From Parapedobacter sp964498395 (GTDB taxonomy: Bacteria > Bacteroidota > Bacteroidia > Sphingobacteriales > Sphingobacteriaceae), in NCBI GenBank assembly GCA_964498395.1, contig CAZCHE010000004.1, positions 186,001 to 250,000 on the forward strand: a stretch of DNA of 64,000 nt. Direction: 5' to 3'. This document shows, piece by piece, positions 16,243 through 25,889 of this stretch; the stretch's first letter is position 1; each line of letters starts with the position of its first letter. Position numbers and translations under genes: made by a program. The notes beneath the pieces are model-generated. The model searched no databases. It was not told the DNA's origin and saw only the letters and a list, made by a program, of their open reading frames with translations.

Positions 16243-18519
16243 GTGAGAACGTTTCTGATATCGATAGCATTGTTCTTTGGGATTACAACAGCCTTTGCGC
16301 AAAAAGTGGTGCGGTACGAATTGTATTTAAAAGACACCACTGTAAACTATGCCGGAAAAGCAAAAAGAGCCATTGCAGCAAATGGACAGATACCCATGCC
16401 TACGCTTGAATTTACAGCGGGCGATACGGCAGAGATCGTGGTGCACAATCAACTAAAGGAAGGTACAGCCATACATTGGCACGGACTGTTCCTGCCCAAT
16501 AAGGAAGATGGCATACCCCATTTAACGCAAATGCCCATCAAGCCCGGGGCATCGTTCACGTACCGTTTCCCGATCATTCAGCATGGTACGCATTGGTATC
16601 ATTCCCACGCCGGTTTACAGGAGCAGATCGGTATGTACGGCAGTTTCATTATGCACAAAAGAGCCGATGACGAAACGTTCAGAAATGGTATAGACGATCT
16701 GCCATCCATTCCCATTATCCTCAGTGAATGGACAAATTTAAAACCCGAAAATGTACACCGTATGCTGCACAATGCAAGCGACTGGTTTGCAATTAAGAAA
16801 GGGGCCACACAAAGCTATTCCGAAGCGATCCGGAGCGGCCATTTCAAAACCAAAGTTACCAACGAATGGAAACGCATGCTGGCTATGGATGTGAGTGATG
16901 TGTACTACGAAAGGGTATTGATGAATGGGCGCCACCTTACCGAATTGAAAAATGTGGACGGCAAACCGCTTAAAGCAGGTGACAAAGTGCGGCTGCGTAT
17001 CTCTAATGGTGGAGCGTCGTCTTACTTCTGGCTTCGTTATGCGGGTGGAAAAATGAGCGTTGTGGCCAGTGATGGCAACGATGTGGAACCTGTTGAAGTA
17101 GACAGATTGCTTATTGCCGTATCGGAAACGTACGATGTGGTGGTTGCCATTCCCGAAGAGGGCAAAGCCTTTGAATTTATGGCCACAACCGAAGACCGCA
17201 CCCAGTCAACAAGTTATTTTATCGGTGATGGTGAAAAGCAGTACGTCGGTGATATGCCCCGCCTGAAATACTTCGAGGGAATGAAGATGATGAATGATAT
17301 GATGAAGATGAATGGTGATCTGGATGATATGGGAATGGATATGAGCCTGCAACAAATGGATATGAATGTCGTGATGTATCCCGAAATTACAGGCGAAGAA
17401 AAGAAAAAGGACAAAAGTAAAATACAGGATGACCATGTGGAGCACCACAACCACGGCATGGATATAGACGATGACACGAACGGGAACCAAGCCGGTGCCC
17501 CGAGCGATATCGTGACCCTGAACTATGGAATGCTCAAATCGCCCTATAATACCACGTTACCCAAGGAAGCTCCGGTTAAGGAATTGGAATTTACCCTTAC
17601 GGGAAATATGAACCGTTATGTCTGGAGCATGGACAATAAGATTCTCGCCGAGACAGATAAAATCGCGGTAAAAAAAGGCGAAATATTGCGGATCACTATT
17701 TACAACAATTCGATGATGCGGCACCCCATGCACCTGCACGGGTTTGATTTCAGGATCATCAATGCTGCCGGAGAGCGGTCACCGCTGAAGAACGTGATGG
17801 ATATCATGCCGATGGAGACCAATACGATCGAATTTCTGGCAAATGAGGAAGGCGATTGGTTCTTTCACTGTCATATCCTTTACCACATGATGGCCGGTAT
17901 GAACCGGGTATTTGCGATAGATGATTACCAAAACCCCTATTTGCCGGATAAAGCAAAGGCTTACCGCACCCTACAATGGGAGCACAATATGCCGCACTTT
18001 ATGGCACAGAGCGATTTTGCTACCAATGGTATTGACGGCGCAGCTATGCTGATGAATGCGCGCTACAGCTTAGGTACGGAATGGCGCTTGGGTTACAATG
18101 ATATGCATGGTTATGAAGTAGAAACACATTTAGGGCGGTACATTGGCAAAATGCAATGGCTAATGCCATTTATAGGTTTTGACTGGCGATACCGAAGAAT
18201 GGGAATAGATGAACACGAGAAAAACCTATTTCGACAGATCAATAAAAAAGATAACAGGGCTGCAGTTAGTCTTGGCGTCATGTACACCTTGCCCATGCTG
18301 GTCGATGTACAGGCCGAAGTGTATCACGATGGTATATTCCGATTGTCATTGATGCGTGAAGACATTCCTGTTACCAACAGATTGAGAGCAGGATTTATGG
18401 TCAATACCGATTTAGAATACATGGCTGATCTACGTTATATTCTTACCCGACATATCGGAATAAGAACACACTATGACAGCGATATGGGGTTTGGCGTGGG
18501 CCTTTCCCTTAACTACTAG
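16243..18519 (+). CDS. Multicopper oxidase with C-terminal outer-membrane CopB-like domain
   Basis: A 758-residue exported protein with a GTG start and signal peptide (FLISIALFFGITTAFAQ). The laccase-type core (about 22-560) keeps the copper ligands: HWHG 78-81, HWYHSH 117-122, HPMHLHGFD at about 494, and the T1 motif HCHILYHMMAGM near 541. Residues about 345-400 are very rich in Met, Asp and His and may be a Cu(I) entry patch as in CueO and CopA of Pseudomonas. After the oxidase, about 575-758 changes character: alternating amphipathic strands and a Phe/Tyr-type end (GVGLSLNY) resemble the CopB outer-membrane protein. The probable role is oxidation of toxic Cu(I) in the periplasm. Confidence 0.92.
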   Translation: MRTFLISIALFFGITTAFAQKVVRYELYLKDTTVNYAGKAKRAIAANGQIPMPTLEFTAGDTAEIVVHNQLKEGTAIHWHGLFLPNKEDGIPHLTQMPIKPGASFTYRFPIIQHGTHWYHSHAGLQEQIGMYGSFIMHKRADDETFRNGIDDLPSIPIILSEWTNLKPENVHRMLHNASDWFAIKKGATQSYSEAIRSGHFKTKVTNEWKRMLAMDVSDVYYERVLMNGRHLTELKNVDGKPLKAGDKVRLRISNGGASSYFWLRYAGGKMSVVASDGNDVEPVEVDRLLIAVSETYDVVVAIPEEGKAFEFMATTEDRTQSTSYFIGDGEKQYVGDMPRLKYFEGMKMMNDMMKMNGDLDDMGMDMSLQQMDMNVVMYPEITGEEKKKDKSKIQDDHVEHHNHGMDIDDDTNGNQAGAPSDIVTLNYGMLKSPYNTTLPKEAPVKELEFTLTGNMNRYVWSMDNKILAETDKIAVKKGEILRITIYNNSMMRHPMHLHGFDFRIINAAGERSPLKNVMDIMPMETNTIEFLANEEGDWFFHCHILYHMMAGMNRVFAIDDYQNPYLPDKAKAYRTLQWEHNMPHFMAQSDFATNGIDGAAMLMNARYSLGTEWRLGYNDMHGYEVETHLGRYIGKMQWLMPFIGFDWRYRRMGIDEHEKNLFRQINKKDNRAAVSLGVMYTLPMLVDVQAEVYHDGIFRLSLMREDIPVTNRLRAGFMVNTDLEYMADLRYILTRHIGIRTHYDSDMGFGVGLSLNY

Positions 18520-18576
18520 GATAAAAAAGTCAACAAGAAGCCTCATCCGGAGGATGGCTGCAGGGCGATGTTCCTT

Positions 18577-19512
18577 TTAGGGATTTATCGTAATTTTCGC
18601 CATAACTGGAAAATGGTCTGAGGGTAATCGATTGACATTTTGATACAATGACACCTCACTGGGGAAATTACGCGAATCTGCCAATCCTATGGATTGATCA
18701 GGCTGGTAGAAATCGGTGAGGATACCATGTTTAAGGACCTCGATGTCTTTGCTGACGAACACATGGTCGATGCGGCTGTTGGTTTTACTGTGGATGTTGA
18801 AACTGTTGAACGTGCCGGAAGCGCCATACCGAAGTGGCGCCTGTTCGTAACTGTCCACCAGCGTGCCCGATTCGGTAATCAACAGATAACTTTCGTCATG
18901 TTGGTCTACGTTAAAGTCGCCCGTTAGGATTACGGGGGTGCTATATTGTGTAATTTCCTTGATTTTCGCAAGTACGAGCTTTGCGCTCTCCGCCCGTGCC
19001 TGTACGCCCACGTGGTCGAAATGGAGATTGAAGAAGTAGAAGACCGTTCCGGATGTTTTTTCCTGGAATTTACCCCACGTACAGATTCGCGGTAAGGCCG
19101 CATCCCATCCTTTTACAGGTTTATCAGTTTCTTCGGCGAGCCAAAAATCGCCATGCTCCAGCAATTCAAGCTTGTCTGTACGGTAAAATATGGCTGAGTG
19201 TTCTCCCTGTTGCTTCCCGTCGTCGCGCCCGACGCCGATGTAGGCATGGTGAGGTAATGCCACCGTAAGGTCTTCTAATTGGTGAACCAGGCCTTCTTGT
19301 GTACCAAAGATGTCAAACTCGTGAAACTTGATTAGTTCTGATACCGCATGTTTGCGGAATGACCACGCATTTAACGAATCGCCCTTATTGTCATAACGGA
19401 GATTGAAACTGGCTACTTGGAAAGTCTGGGCCACAGATGATGCCGTAATGCATAATAAAACGATTAAGCATAGGCCTAAAAATGTAAATCGGCGGTTCAT
19501 TTTTGTCATCAT
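18577..19512 (-). CDS. Exported endonuclease/exonuclease/phosphatase-family hydrolase
   Basis: A 311-residue protein of the EEP superfamily. A signal peptide covers about 5-29; the start may be the Met at codon 5. Catalytic motifs are visible in order: SFNLRYDNKGD, FGTQEG with the metal-binding Glu, ILTGDFNVDQ and the terminal SDHFPVMAKI. Secreted Bacteroidetes members of this group are usually annotated as nucleases or phosphodiesterases acting on nucleotides, sugars or lipids; the substrate here cannot be told. Transcribed alone, divergent from the epimerase gene. Confidence 0.9.
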   Translation of the reverse strand: MMTKMNRRFTFLGLCLIVLLCITASSVAQTFQVASFNLRYDNKGDSLNAWSFRKHAVSELIKFHEFDIFGTQEGLVHQLEDLTVALPHHAYIGVGRDDGKQQGEHSAIFYRTDKLELLEHGDFWLAEETDKPVKGWDAALPRICTWGKFQEKTSGTVFYFFNLHFDHVGVQARAESAKLVLAKIKEITQYSTPVILTGDFNVDQHDESYLLITESGTLVDSYEQAPLRYGASGTFNSFNIHSKTNSRIDHVFVSKDIEVLKHGILTDFYQPDQSIGLADSRNFPSEVSLYQNVNRLPSDHFPVMAKITINP

Positions 19513-19613
19513 TTGAATGTTTTAATTGTACAGGTACGGTTGGCAAATATATAAGGAAATTTTAAAAAGAGGCCAATTCGATGAAAACCAGCTGATGTAC
19601 GGTATGGGTTTAC

Positions 19614-19643
19614 TTGGTTGCTGTGTTTTATTTCATAGTTTTG
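19614..19643 (+). promoter_or_regulatory. Promoter of the aldose epimerase gene
   Basis: -7 box TAGTTTTG (19636-19643) and -33 TTG (19614-19616), spaced by 19 nt, a good fit to the Bacteroidetes sigma-ABfr consensus. It leaves about 20 nt before the GTG start. Confidence 0.6.
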
Positions 19644-19670
19644 TGTACCAAAAGATAAACCCACTAAGAC

Positions 19671-20840
19671 GTGAAAACAGCAAGATTTGTAATACTCCCC
19701 GTTTTATTTTTGAGCATACTGGTGGCGGCATGTGTTGATCGTGAACCAACTGGAATGACCACCAAATCCGGCTTGGATCGGACGGCCTTCCGAACGGTTA
19801 TCAACGGCGATTCGACCGATCTCTTCATCCTCACTAATGCCGCGGGAGCCGAAGTATGTATCACCAATTATGGCGGCCGCGTGGTTTCGTTGATGGTGCC
19901 TGATGCGCAAGGTAAATTACAAGATGTGGTGCTCGGGTTTGATCATATCGAGGAATATACTTCCAAACCTTCCTCTTTTGGGGCCACCGTGGGGCGATTT
20001 GCCAATCGGATTGCTTATGGACGCTTTGAATTGGACGGAGATACCATTCAGTTAGCGATCAATAGTGGTGAACATTCCATCCATGGTGGGCATGAGGGCT
20101 GGCAGTATCAAGTGTTTGACGCCAGCCAACCCAATGATACGACATTGATATTGGCCTATACCTCACCCGGAGGGGAGGGTGGTTTTCCCGGCAATGTAAC
20201 CGTGGAGGTAACGTTTGTGCTTACCCACGATCACGCCTTAGCCATCGATTATACCGCGCAGGCCGATAAGAAAACCGTCATCAATATGACTAACCATAGT
20301 TTTTTCAACTTGTCTGGCAATCCGGCGAAGACAATACTTGACAATGTTCTTTATGTAAATGCTCATCAGTACACGCCATTGGACGAAGGGTTGATCACCA
20401 CTGGAGAAGTGTTATCTGTCGCTGATAGCCCATTTGATTTCACTGCGCCCATCAGTATTGGGGATGGCGTGAATCGAGACGGTACACATGAGCAGTTGGA
20501 GATTACACAGGGTATCGACCATAATTTTGTTTTAAATACCGATCGAAATATCGAAACATTAGCGGCGCGGCTGTACTCGCCAAGTAGCGGGATTAGTTTG
20601 GAAGTGTATACCAATGAACCAGGCATGCAAGTATACACATCTAATATGCTTGATGGCTCACGGATCGGCAAGAATGGAGTGCCCTACCACAAGCAAACAG
20701 CAATATGCTTGGAAACTCAGCACTTCCCTGATTCACCCAACAAGCCGTATTGGCCATCCACTGTACTTCATCCGGGGCAAACCTATCACAGTACGTGCAT
20801 TTATAAATTCGGTATACACAATTTAACGGGGGATATGTGA
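19671..20840 (+). CDS. galM: Aldose 1-epimerase, lipoprotein
   Basis: A 389-residue galactose mutarotase-fold enzyme interconverting alpha and beta anomers of aldoses. It starts at GTG and has a lipoprotein signal ending in SILVAAC, so it should sit on a membrane facing the periplasm. The active-site His is in MTNHSFFNLSG (about 206-216) and the catalytic Glu in ICLETQHFPDSPN near 345; FANRIAYGRF and SIHGGHEGW mark the substrate loop. Lipid-anchored forms are common in polysaccharide-degrading Bacteroidetes and process sugars before uptake. It is monocistronic. Confidence 0.93.
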   Translation: MKTARFVILPVLFLSILVAACVDREPTGMTTKSGLDRTAFRTVINGDSTDLFILTNAAGAEVCITNYGGRVVSLMVPDAQGKLQDVVLGFDHIEEYTSKPSSFGATVGRFANRIAYGRFELDGDTIQLAINSGEHSIHGGHEGWQYQVFDASQPNDTTLILAYTSPGGEGGFPGNVTVEVTFVLTHDHALAIDYTAQADKKTVINMTNHSFFNLSGNPAKTILDNVLYVNAHQYTPLDEGLITTGEVLSVADSPFDFTAPISIGDGVNRDGTHEQLEITQGIDHNFVLNTDRNIETLAARLYSPSSGISLEVYTNEPGMQVYTSNMLDGSRIGKNGVPYHKQTAICLETQHFPDSPNKPYWPSTVLHPGQTYHSTCIYKFGIHNLTGDM

Positions 20841-20992
20841 AAAAATGTTAAAATTTCTAGAAAATGCAATAAAATTGCTTTCTTTGTGTGACAAATAGTT
20901 AAATATATGGCGTAACCGCCATAAGGTTGCTTGCCAATTGATCGAATAAAATAGAATCAACTTTTGAGTATTCTAACTACCTACTTAAAAAA

Positions 20993-22357
20993 ATGGCTTT
21001 AAGAAAGAATGTACTTGCACTTTTAGTGCTTGGTGTCATTGTATTGGGCATTAGTTTCGTTGTCTTTTCCTCTTTTGATTCAACCCCTGAAATTAAATCA
21101 TCGATTGCTGAAGCGGCATCTACCGAGGCCGAGTCGGAAATGTTATTTGGTGTGGCAGTGGATGGGTATGAAAAGGAAACCCACACCGTGGGGCGCAACG
21201 AGTTCCTTTCCAGTATCCTGCAGCGTTACGATGTGGATTTGCAGACGATCGCTGCTATTGCAGATCAATCCAAATCCGTATTTGATGTAAGGAAGATAGG
21301 CGCAGGACATGACTACACGACGCTTACTGATCAATCTGGCAAGTTAGCTTACTTTATCTATCAACCGAACCAGGTGGATTACATTGTTTATGATCTTCGC
21401 GATGGCATTCAGGTGTACAAGGAAGAGAAAGCGGTCACTACACAAGTGGAGACGGTAGCAGGTGTCATCAATAGTTCGCTTTATGAAACCCTCCAAACAC
21501 AGGGAGCAAGCCCGGATCTGGCTGTGCAATTGGCCGAAATCTATGGGTGGGCGGTTAATTTCTACCGCATCAATAAGGGGGATTGGTTCAAACTAGTATA
21601 TGAGCGAAAATATGTCGATGGTGAGCCTATAGGGCCGGGGAGGATCCAGTCTGCAGTGTTTGGCCATAATGGCAAAGAATACCAATCTTATTACTTTGAA
21701 CCCACCGATGGTGAGAAGGGTGCCTACTATGACGAGAATGGAAAAAGCCTGCGTAGGACATTCCTGAAAGCACCGCTGAAATATAGCCGGATTTCTTCGA
21801 GATATACCATGCGTAGATTCCATCCGGTGCAGAAACGGTGGAAGGCCCACCTCGGTACGGATTTCGCAGCGCCACACGGTACACCGATTGTGGCTACTGC
21901 CAGTGGGGTGGTTACCGAGTCGTCTTACGGGAGTGGCAATGGTAATTACGTCAAGATACAACATGACAATGTGTATGCCACCCAGTATTTGCACATGAGC
22001 AAACGTGCCGTGAAAAAAGGACAGCGGGTGAGCCAAGGTGAAGTCATTGGGTATGTAGGCAGTACGGGATTGGCCACTGGGCCGCACGTCTGCTACCGTT
22101 TTTGGAAGAACGGCAAACAGGTAGATGCGTTGGCACAGGTATTCCCTCCTTCAGAACCAATTAAAGCGGAGTACCAAGTGGCTTTCAATAGTCTATTGCA
22201 TGCGCACCAACAGAAACTGGCAAACTTAGGCTTTGAGAAAGAGCAAACGAAAATGGAACTTTACCGCGCGTATCATTTCGATATCGAATCCCTTTTTGAA
22301 TCCGCTGAAATAAACAGCAACCGCATTCTTGATGGTTTTTCCGCGCAGATGCTATAA
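20993..22357 (+). CDS. M23-family cell-wall metallopeptidase
   Basis: A 454-residue protein with an N-terminal membrane anchor (VLALLVLGVIVLGISFVVFS), an OapA/LysM-like region (about 60-260) and a LytM domain at about 285-385. Zinc ligands are HLGTDFAAPHG (His and Asp) and the final His in GPHVCYRF, where the usual HLHYE is replaced by HVCYR, a variation common in Bacteroidetes. It should cut peptide cross-links of peptidoglycan or activate amidases. The C-terminal 70 residues form an extra helical part. No operon partner is evident. Confidence 0.92.
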   Translation: MALRKNVLALLVLGVIVLGISFVVFSSFDSTPEIKSSIAEAASTEAESEMLFGVAVDGYEKETHTVGRNEFLSSILQRYDVDLQTIAAIADQSKSVFDVRKIGAGHDYTTLTDQSGKLAYFIYQPNQVDYIVYDLRDGIQVYKEEKAVTTQVETVAGVINSSLYETLQTQGASPDLAVQLAEIYGWAVNFYRINKGDWFKLVYERKYVDGEPIGPGRIQSAVFGHNGKEYQSYYFEPTDGEKGAYYDENGKSLRRTFLKAPLKYSRISSRYTMRRFHPVQKRWKAHLGTDFAAPHGTPIVATASGVVTESSYGSGNGNYVKIQHDNVYATQYLHMSKRAVKKGQRVSQGEVIGYVGSTGLATGPHVCYRFWKNGKQVDALAQVFPPSEPIKAEYQVAFNSLLHAHQQKLANLGFEKEQTKMELYRAYHFDIESLFESAEINSNRILDGFSAQML

Positions 22358-22467
22358 TCTGCTATAAACTCCTTCGGTGGACGGTTCGACCGATTCGCCG
22401 AAAGGCAAGCAGTGTCGCTTTATGTGGTTACCTTGACAGATTAGCTCGCACCTTACCGTAAAAGTAA

Positions 22468-22499
22468 AAAACCCCGGTGATTCGCATCAGCGGGGTTTT
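22468..22499. terminator. Strong terminator between the M23 gene and hmuS
   Basis: Stem AAAACCCCG (22468-22476) / CGGGGTTTT (22491-22499), with an inner TGAT/ATCA extension. T runs on both strands make it able to stop transcription from either side: the M23 gene on plus, hmuS or a small RNA on minus. Confidence 0.85.
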
Positions 22500-22617
22500 C
22501 ACTAACTAAACTAAACAACTATATAAAACAAACCATATATAGATCTTGATGCTTTTGGATGAAGTAGCCGCCAGCGAATGTCTTTTAACCTAAACAGGTT
22601 GTTGCACCAAAGGTAGT
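22468..22617 (-). ncRNA. Candidate small RNA upstream of the 22.48 kb terminator
   Basis: On the minus strand a -7-like box TACCTTTG (22617-22610) is followed by about 130 nt with no reading frame and three hairpins: AACCTGTTTAGGTT, CTATAT/ATATAG, and the terminator at 22468-22499. This is the look of an independent small RNA lying past the hmuS stop codon. No good -33 box is seen, and the region could instead be the 3' UTR of the heme operon. No known RNA family is recognised. Confidence 0.35.
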
Positions 22618-22676
22618 ATATTATTTAGAAAGATTATAAATAATTTCAAAATAATATTCCACCGGCTATAGATAAG

Positions 22677-23705
22677 CTATTCTACTGGAACAGCGTAGTC
22701 TGCTACGACTTGCCGCCAATCTTCACGCTCTGGGATGCGTGGTTTGCGTTTGCCAAAGAATTGGACAATGACATGGCCATCTTTGTCGAATGCCTCGAGG
22801 CTGGTCACAATGCCGTCTTCCGTAGGTTTCTTGACTAACCATACACTTTCAATGCCATCTTCACGCAGGTGCATGTTGAATTCAGGATCGAGTATGTTAA
22901 ACCATGGTCCGGTCTGCAATAGCTTCTTGGCCTTACCCGTATGGATTTGGATACAACCCCGGCTGCCGATGAAGACCATGATATCCAAGTCACGCTCGGA
23001 TACGCCTTCGATGATTCGTTTCATCGAAGGAACGGAAATCTGTGTTGCGTGCCCTTCGGGTGCTAAACGCATGGCTTGGCGGCGTGCGACACCGAAATTC
23101 CGGAGTAGCCCAAAGAAATGGTGGGTGTCTTTTAAATCCAGCCAAGCTTGGTGGAATCCGGCGATGTCTATCTCACTGTCCGGCTGCTCTTCGATTGAGT
23201 TATCGATCGGCGTGATTTGTAAGGGTTCTCCTTGTATGTCTGCTTTATACTTGGCTACCAATGCATCGTAGGCCTGCCCGTCACTCTGTTCGGTCAGGTA
23301 GATCTTGTGGACGGCTTCACCGTCTTTGTCGAAAAACTGGAGACTGCGGCGTTCACCCTCAATGACCGCAAAGCCGAAATGCCAGGCACTCATGAACAGA
23401 CGTAGGTCGATATCGGGATTAACAACCAACCCGATATGCCCATTGAAAGTAGCCTTCGTATAGGCGCCTTTGCGTTCGTGCACGGCGTGGTCATTGCGCG
23501 TGAGTGCCATTACATGGCCTAGCGTCCGGATTTCTTTCAAAATGTTTTCAAAATCGGCCTTCAAGGCCACGTTGCTGTCTCCGGTAGCGACCAAATCCGC
23601 TTCGGATACCCCCAGTTGCTTGGCGGCATCGCGGATGCGCACCTTTGGGTTTTCTATTTTAAACGATTCATATTGCTCTTTGAGCGAAAGGGTTGTGTTT
23701 TCCAT
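22677..23705 (-). CDS. hmuS: Heme-degrading/heme-handling factor HmuS
   Basis: A 342-residue protein of the HemS/HmuS/ChuS family, built of two similar halves (about 30-160 and 200-330). Each half has the family pattern: GHVMALTRNDHAVHERKGAY and DIDLRLFMSAWHFGFAV in the first, VFIGSRGCIQIHTGKA and LDPEFNMHLREDGIESVWLVKKP in the second. It opens heme or passes it on in the cytoplasm after uptake. The gene is last in the operon, 13 nt after hmuV. Confidence 0.93.
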   Translation of the reverse strand: MENTTLSLKEQYESFKIENPKVRIRDAAKQLGVSEADLVATGDSNVALKADFENILKEIRTLGHVMALTRNDHAVHERKGAYTKATFNGHIGLVVNPDIDLRLFMSAWHFGFAVIEGERRSLQFFDKDGEAVHKIYLTEQSDGQAYDALVAKYKADIQGEPLQITPIDNSIEEQPDSEIDIAGFHQAWLDLKDTHHFFGLLRNFGVARRQAMRLAPEGHATQISVPSMKRIIEGVSERDLDIMVFIGSRGCIQIHTGKAKKLLQTGPWFNILDPEFNMHLREDGIESVWLVKKPTEDGIVTSLEAFDKDGHVIVQFFGKRKPRIPEREDWRQVVADYAVPVE

Positions 23706-23718
23706 TATGCAATTATTT

Positions 23719-24516
23719 TTATTGTTGTACTTGTTCGGATAATATCATAGATGGGATAATCAATGGGCATTTGAATTCTTCATCATCAAACAGCCGCACC
23801 TGTATGTTGAAGGCATGGTGGATGTTTTCACAGGTAATCACCTCACGTGGGCTTCCAAAAGCGACGCGTCTCCCTTTTTTCAATATCAGTACCTTGTCCG
23901 CATAGCGCGACGCAAAATTGATGTCATGCAGGATGCTGACCACACAATAGCCGCGATCTGCCAATTGGCGTGCTAATACGAGGATCTGCTGTTGGTACAA
24001 TAAGTCAAGGCCATTGGTAGGTTCATCGAGAAAGAGTAAGCCCTTCGGCTGGTCATAGATCTGCGCAATGACCCGAGCAAGCTGAACCCGTTGTTGCTCT
24101 CCGCCAGATAAGGTGTTATAATCGCGGTTGGCAAACTCCACAATCCCGGTTTCTTCCATAACCGCCTTTACAATGTGTATGTCGTTTTCGGTAGGGTTAT
24201 TGTCAAAATGTGGATAACGCCCCATCATCACGAGCTCGTGCACCTTAAAGGAAACAGAAATCGTATTGCTTTGTGTCAACACCGACCGGAATTGGGCCAG
24301 GTTATCCAGTTTATAGCTATTGATGGGCTGTTGGCGGATATGGATTTCTCCTGTAGCTACCGGTATTTCCCGACAGAGCAATTTTAACAGGGTACTTTTG
24401 CCCGCACCATTTGCGCCGATGATGGCCAATAACTCACCCGGTTGCACATCAAAGCTAATGTCGTCGATTAGCTTCTTGGTGCCTACCGTATAGTGGATAT
24501 TTTTAACAGTGATCAT
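23719..24516 (-). CDS. hmuV: Heme ABC transporter ATPase
   Basis: A 265-residue ABC ATPase. Walker A GANGAGKST is at 34-42, the signature LSGGEQQRVQLARV at about 138, Walker B LLFLDEPTNGLD near 156-167 and the switch His in SILHDINFAS. It powers the HmuU permease. Last but one gene in the heme operon; 240 nt separate it from hmuU. Confidence 0.95.
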   Translation of the reverse strand: MITVKNIHYTVGTKKLIDDISFDVQPGELLAIIGANGAGKSTLLKLLCREIPVATGEIHIRQQPINSYKLDNLAQFRSVLTQSNTISVSFKVHELVMMGRYPHFDNNPTENDIHIVKAVMEETGIVEFANRDYNTLSGGEQQRVQLARVIAQIYDQPKGLLFLDEPTNGLDLLYQQQILVLARQLADRGYCVVSILHDINFASRYADKVLILKKGRRVAFGSPREVITCENIHHAFNIQVRLFDDEEFKCPLIIPSMILSEQVQQ

Positions 24517-24690
24517 GGTTCTATTGACTGGAAGTATGAATTTATTCGCAGTTGTTTGATGATGCTACAGTTCAGTGACTTCCGTTTTTATTAAAAATCA
24601 GTTTAAAGTTAAATAATTTCGATGGCTTCCTAACCATCAAACGTCCAATGGTTTAAAATATTACAAAATTCATCGTTCAATACCGCATTC

Positions 24691-24760
24691 AACTTCCATC
24701 TTCGGTCTTCCGTCTTCAACTTTCGGTCTTCGATCCGCTGTCTTCGGTCTCCTTTCTCAC
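24691..24760. repeat. Low-complexity CTTC-rich repeats between hmuU and hmuV
   Basis: The 240-nt gap after hmuU contains about six near-copies of the hexamer-like unit (t)cttcggt / cttccgt in a row (24699-24750). A very similar patch lies on the other side of hmuU at 25810-25880. The strand bias (pyrimidines on plus, purines on minus, i.e. on the transcript) is complete over about 60 nt. Confidence 0.6.
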
Positions 24761-25803
24761 ATCGTTCTCCGTTTCTGCCGTTCCACCAGGATGATATAGA
24801 TGAATATCGGTGCACCGATGATAGCGGTGAGTATCCCAATGGGTAACTCGGCGGGGGCAAAGATGGTGCGAGCGACGACATCGGCCAATACCAACACAGC
24901 GGCCCCTAGCAGTGCGGATCCCGGAACAACCAAACGATGGTCGGCCGAAAACGCCATCCGCAAAATATGGGGTATGACCAAGCCGATGAAACCAATCATG
25001 CCGGATACGGCTACCGAGGCGCCTACGCCCATCGTAGCGAATACGATGATTAATTTTTTGAGCAGGCTGACATTGACGCCCATGTGCCCGGCTTGCGACT
25101 CACCCAGTGCCAACGCATTCAGCGATTTGCTGAAAAAGGGTAATGCCAATAACGATACCAGTACAAACGGTAGGATGCCGGTGACTGTTTTCCAACTGGC
25201 TCCACCGAGGCTGCCCAGACTCCAAAAGGTAATGTTGCGCAATTGGTCATCGGTAGACATATAGGTGAGCAATCCGGTGAACGAACCGGCCAAGGCATTG
25301 ATGGCAATACCGGCTAGTAATAGCGTGGTAATGTCCGCCCGGCCTTTGCCCACAGCTAGTCGATAAACCAAGAACGTGGTGATGCAGGCGCCGATAAATG
25401 CCGCGATGGAAAGGGCATAGTAGCCAAAAGCTGCCGTCATAAAACTAAAAAAGCGATGCTCTAATACGATCATCATCACGGCAAACAATGAGGCTCCCGA
25501 AGAGATGCCGATTAACCCCGGTTCGGCCAAGGGGTTACGAAACAATCCCTGTAGGGTGGCACCCGCAATGGCTAGCGTGCCCCCGACCAATGCCCCTAGC
25601 ACCACCCTTGGCAACCGGATATTGAGGAGTACCGCCTCTTGTTGTGGGGTAAACCCGATATGCTTGCTCAACCCGCTTTGGTATGAAATGATTGACCAAA
25701 GTTCCGAGGCGTTGATGTTAACCGCGCCAACACATACCGAAAGGATACAGGCACCGACCAGCAGTATTAAAAGTAGGGCAAGTATAACGCTATAGCTTTT
25801 CAT
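24757..25803 (-). CDS. hmuU: Heme ABC transporter permease
   Basis: A 348-residue FecCD-family permease with about ten hydrophobic spans. Family marks: LRLPRVVLGALVGGTLAIAGATLQGLFRNPLAEPGLIGISSGASL and the cytoplasmic coupling region with GFIGLVIPHILRM (here abbreviated from longer runs in the protein, about residues 46-95 and 265-277). It forms the heme channel with HmuV. The gene lies between two CTTC-rich repeat patches. Confidence 0.95.
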   Translation of the reverse strand: MKSYSVILALLLILLVGACILSVCVGAVNINASELWSIISYQSGLSKHIGFTPQQEAVLLNIRLPRVVLGALVGGTLAIAGATLQGLFRNPLAEPGLIGISSGASLFAVMMIVLEHRFFSFMTAAFGYYALSIAAFIGACITTFLVYRLAVGKGRADITTLLLAGIAINALAGSFTGLLTYMSTDDQLRNITFWSLGSLGGASWKTVTGILPFVLVSLLALPFFSKSLNALALGESQAGHMGVNVSLLKKLIIVFATMGVGASVAVSGMIGFIGLVIPHILRMAFSADHRLVVPGSALLGAAVLVLADVVARTIFAPAELPIGILTAIIGAPIFIYIILVERQKRRTM

Positions 25804-25809
25804 CGTTTC

Positions 25810-25880
25810 TTTTGGTCATTCGGCTTTCACGCTTCCGTCTCCGGTCTTCTATCTTTGGCCTTTGGCCTTCCGTCTTCCAG
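25810..25880. repeat. Low-complexity CTTC-rich repeats between hmuT and hmuU
   Basis: An 86-nt gap filled with near-copies of CTTCCGTCT / CTTTGGCC. It mirrors the patch at 24691-24760 on the far side of hmuU. Confidence 0.55.
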
Positions 25881-25889
25881 CTTCCCAAC

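Noticed and set aside
17206..17490. Two antisense frames rich in Ile, His, Phe and Ser across the Met/His-rich part of the multicopper oxidase
   Set aside because: They mirror the ATGATG-type codons of the oxidase; composition is a shadow effect.
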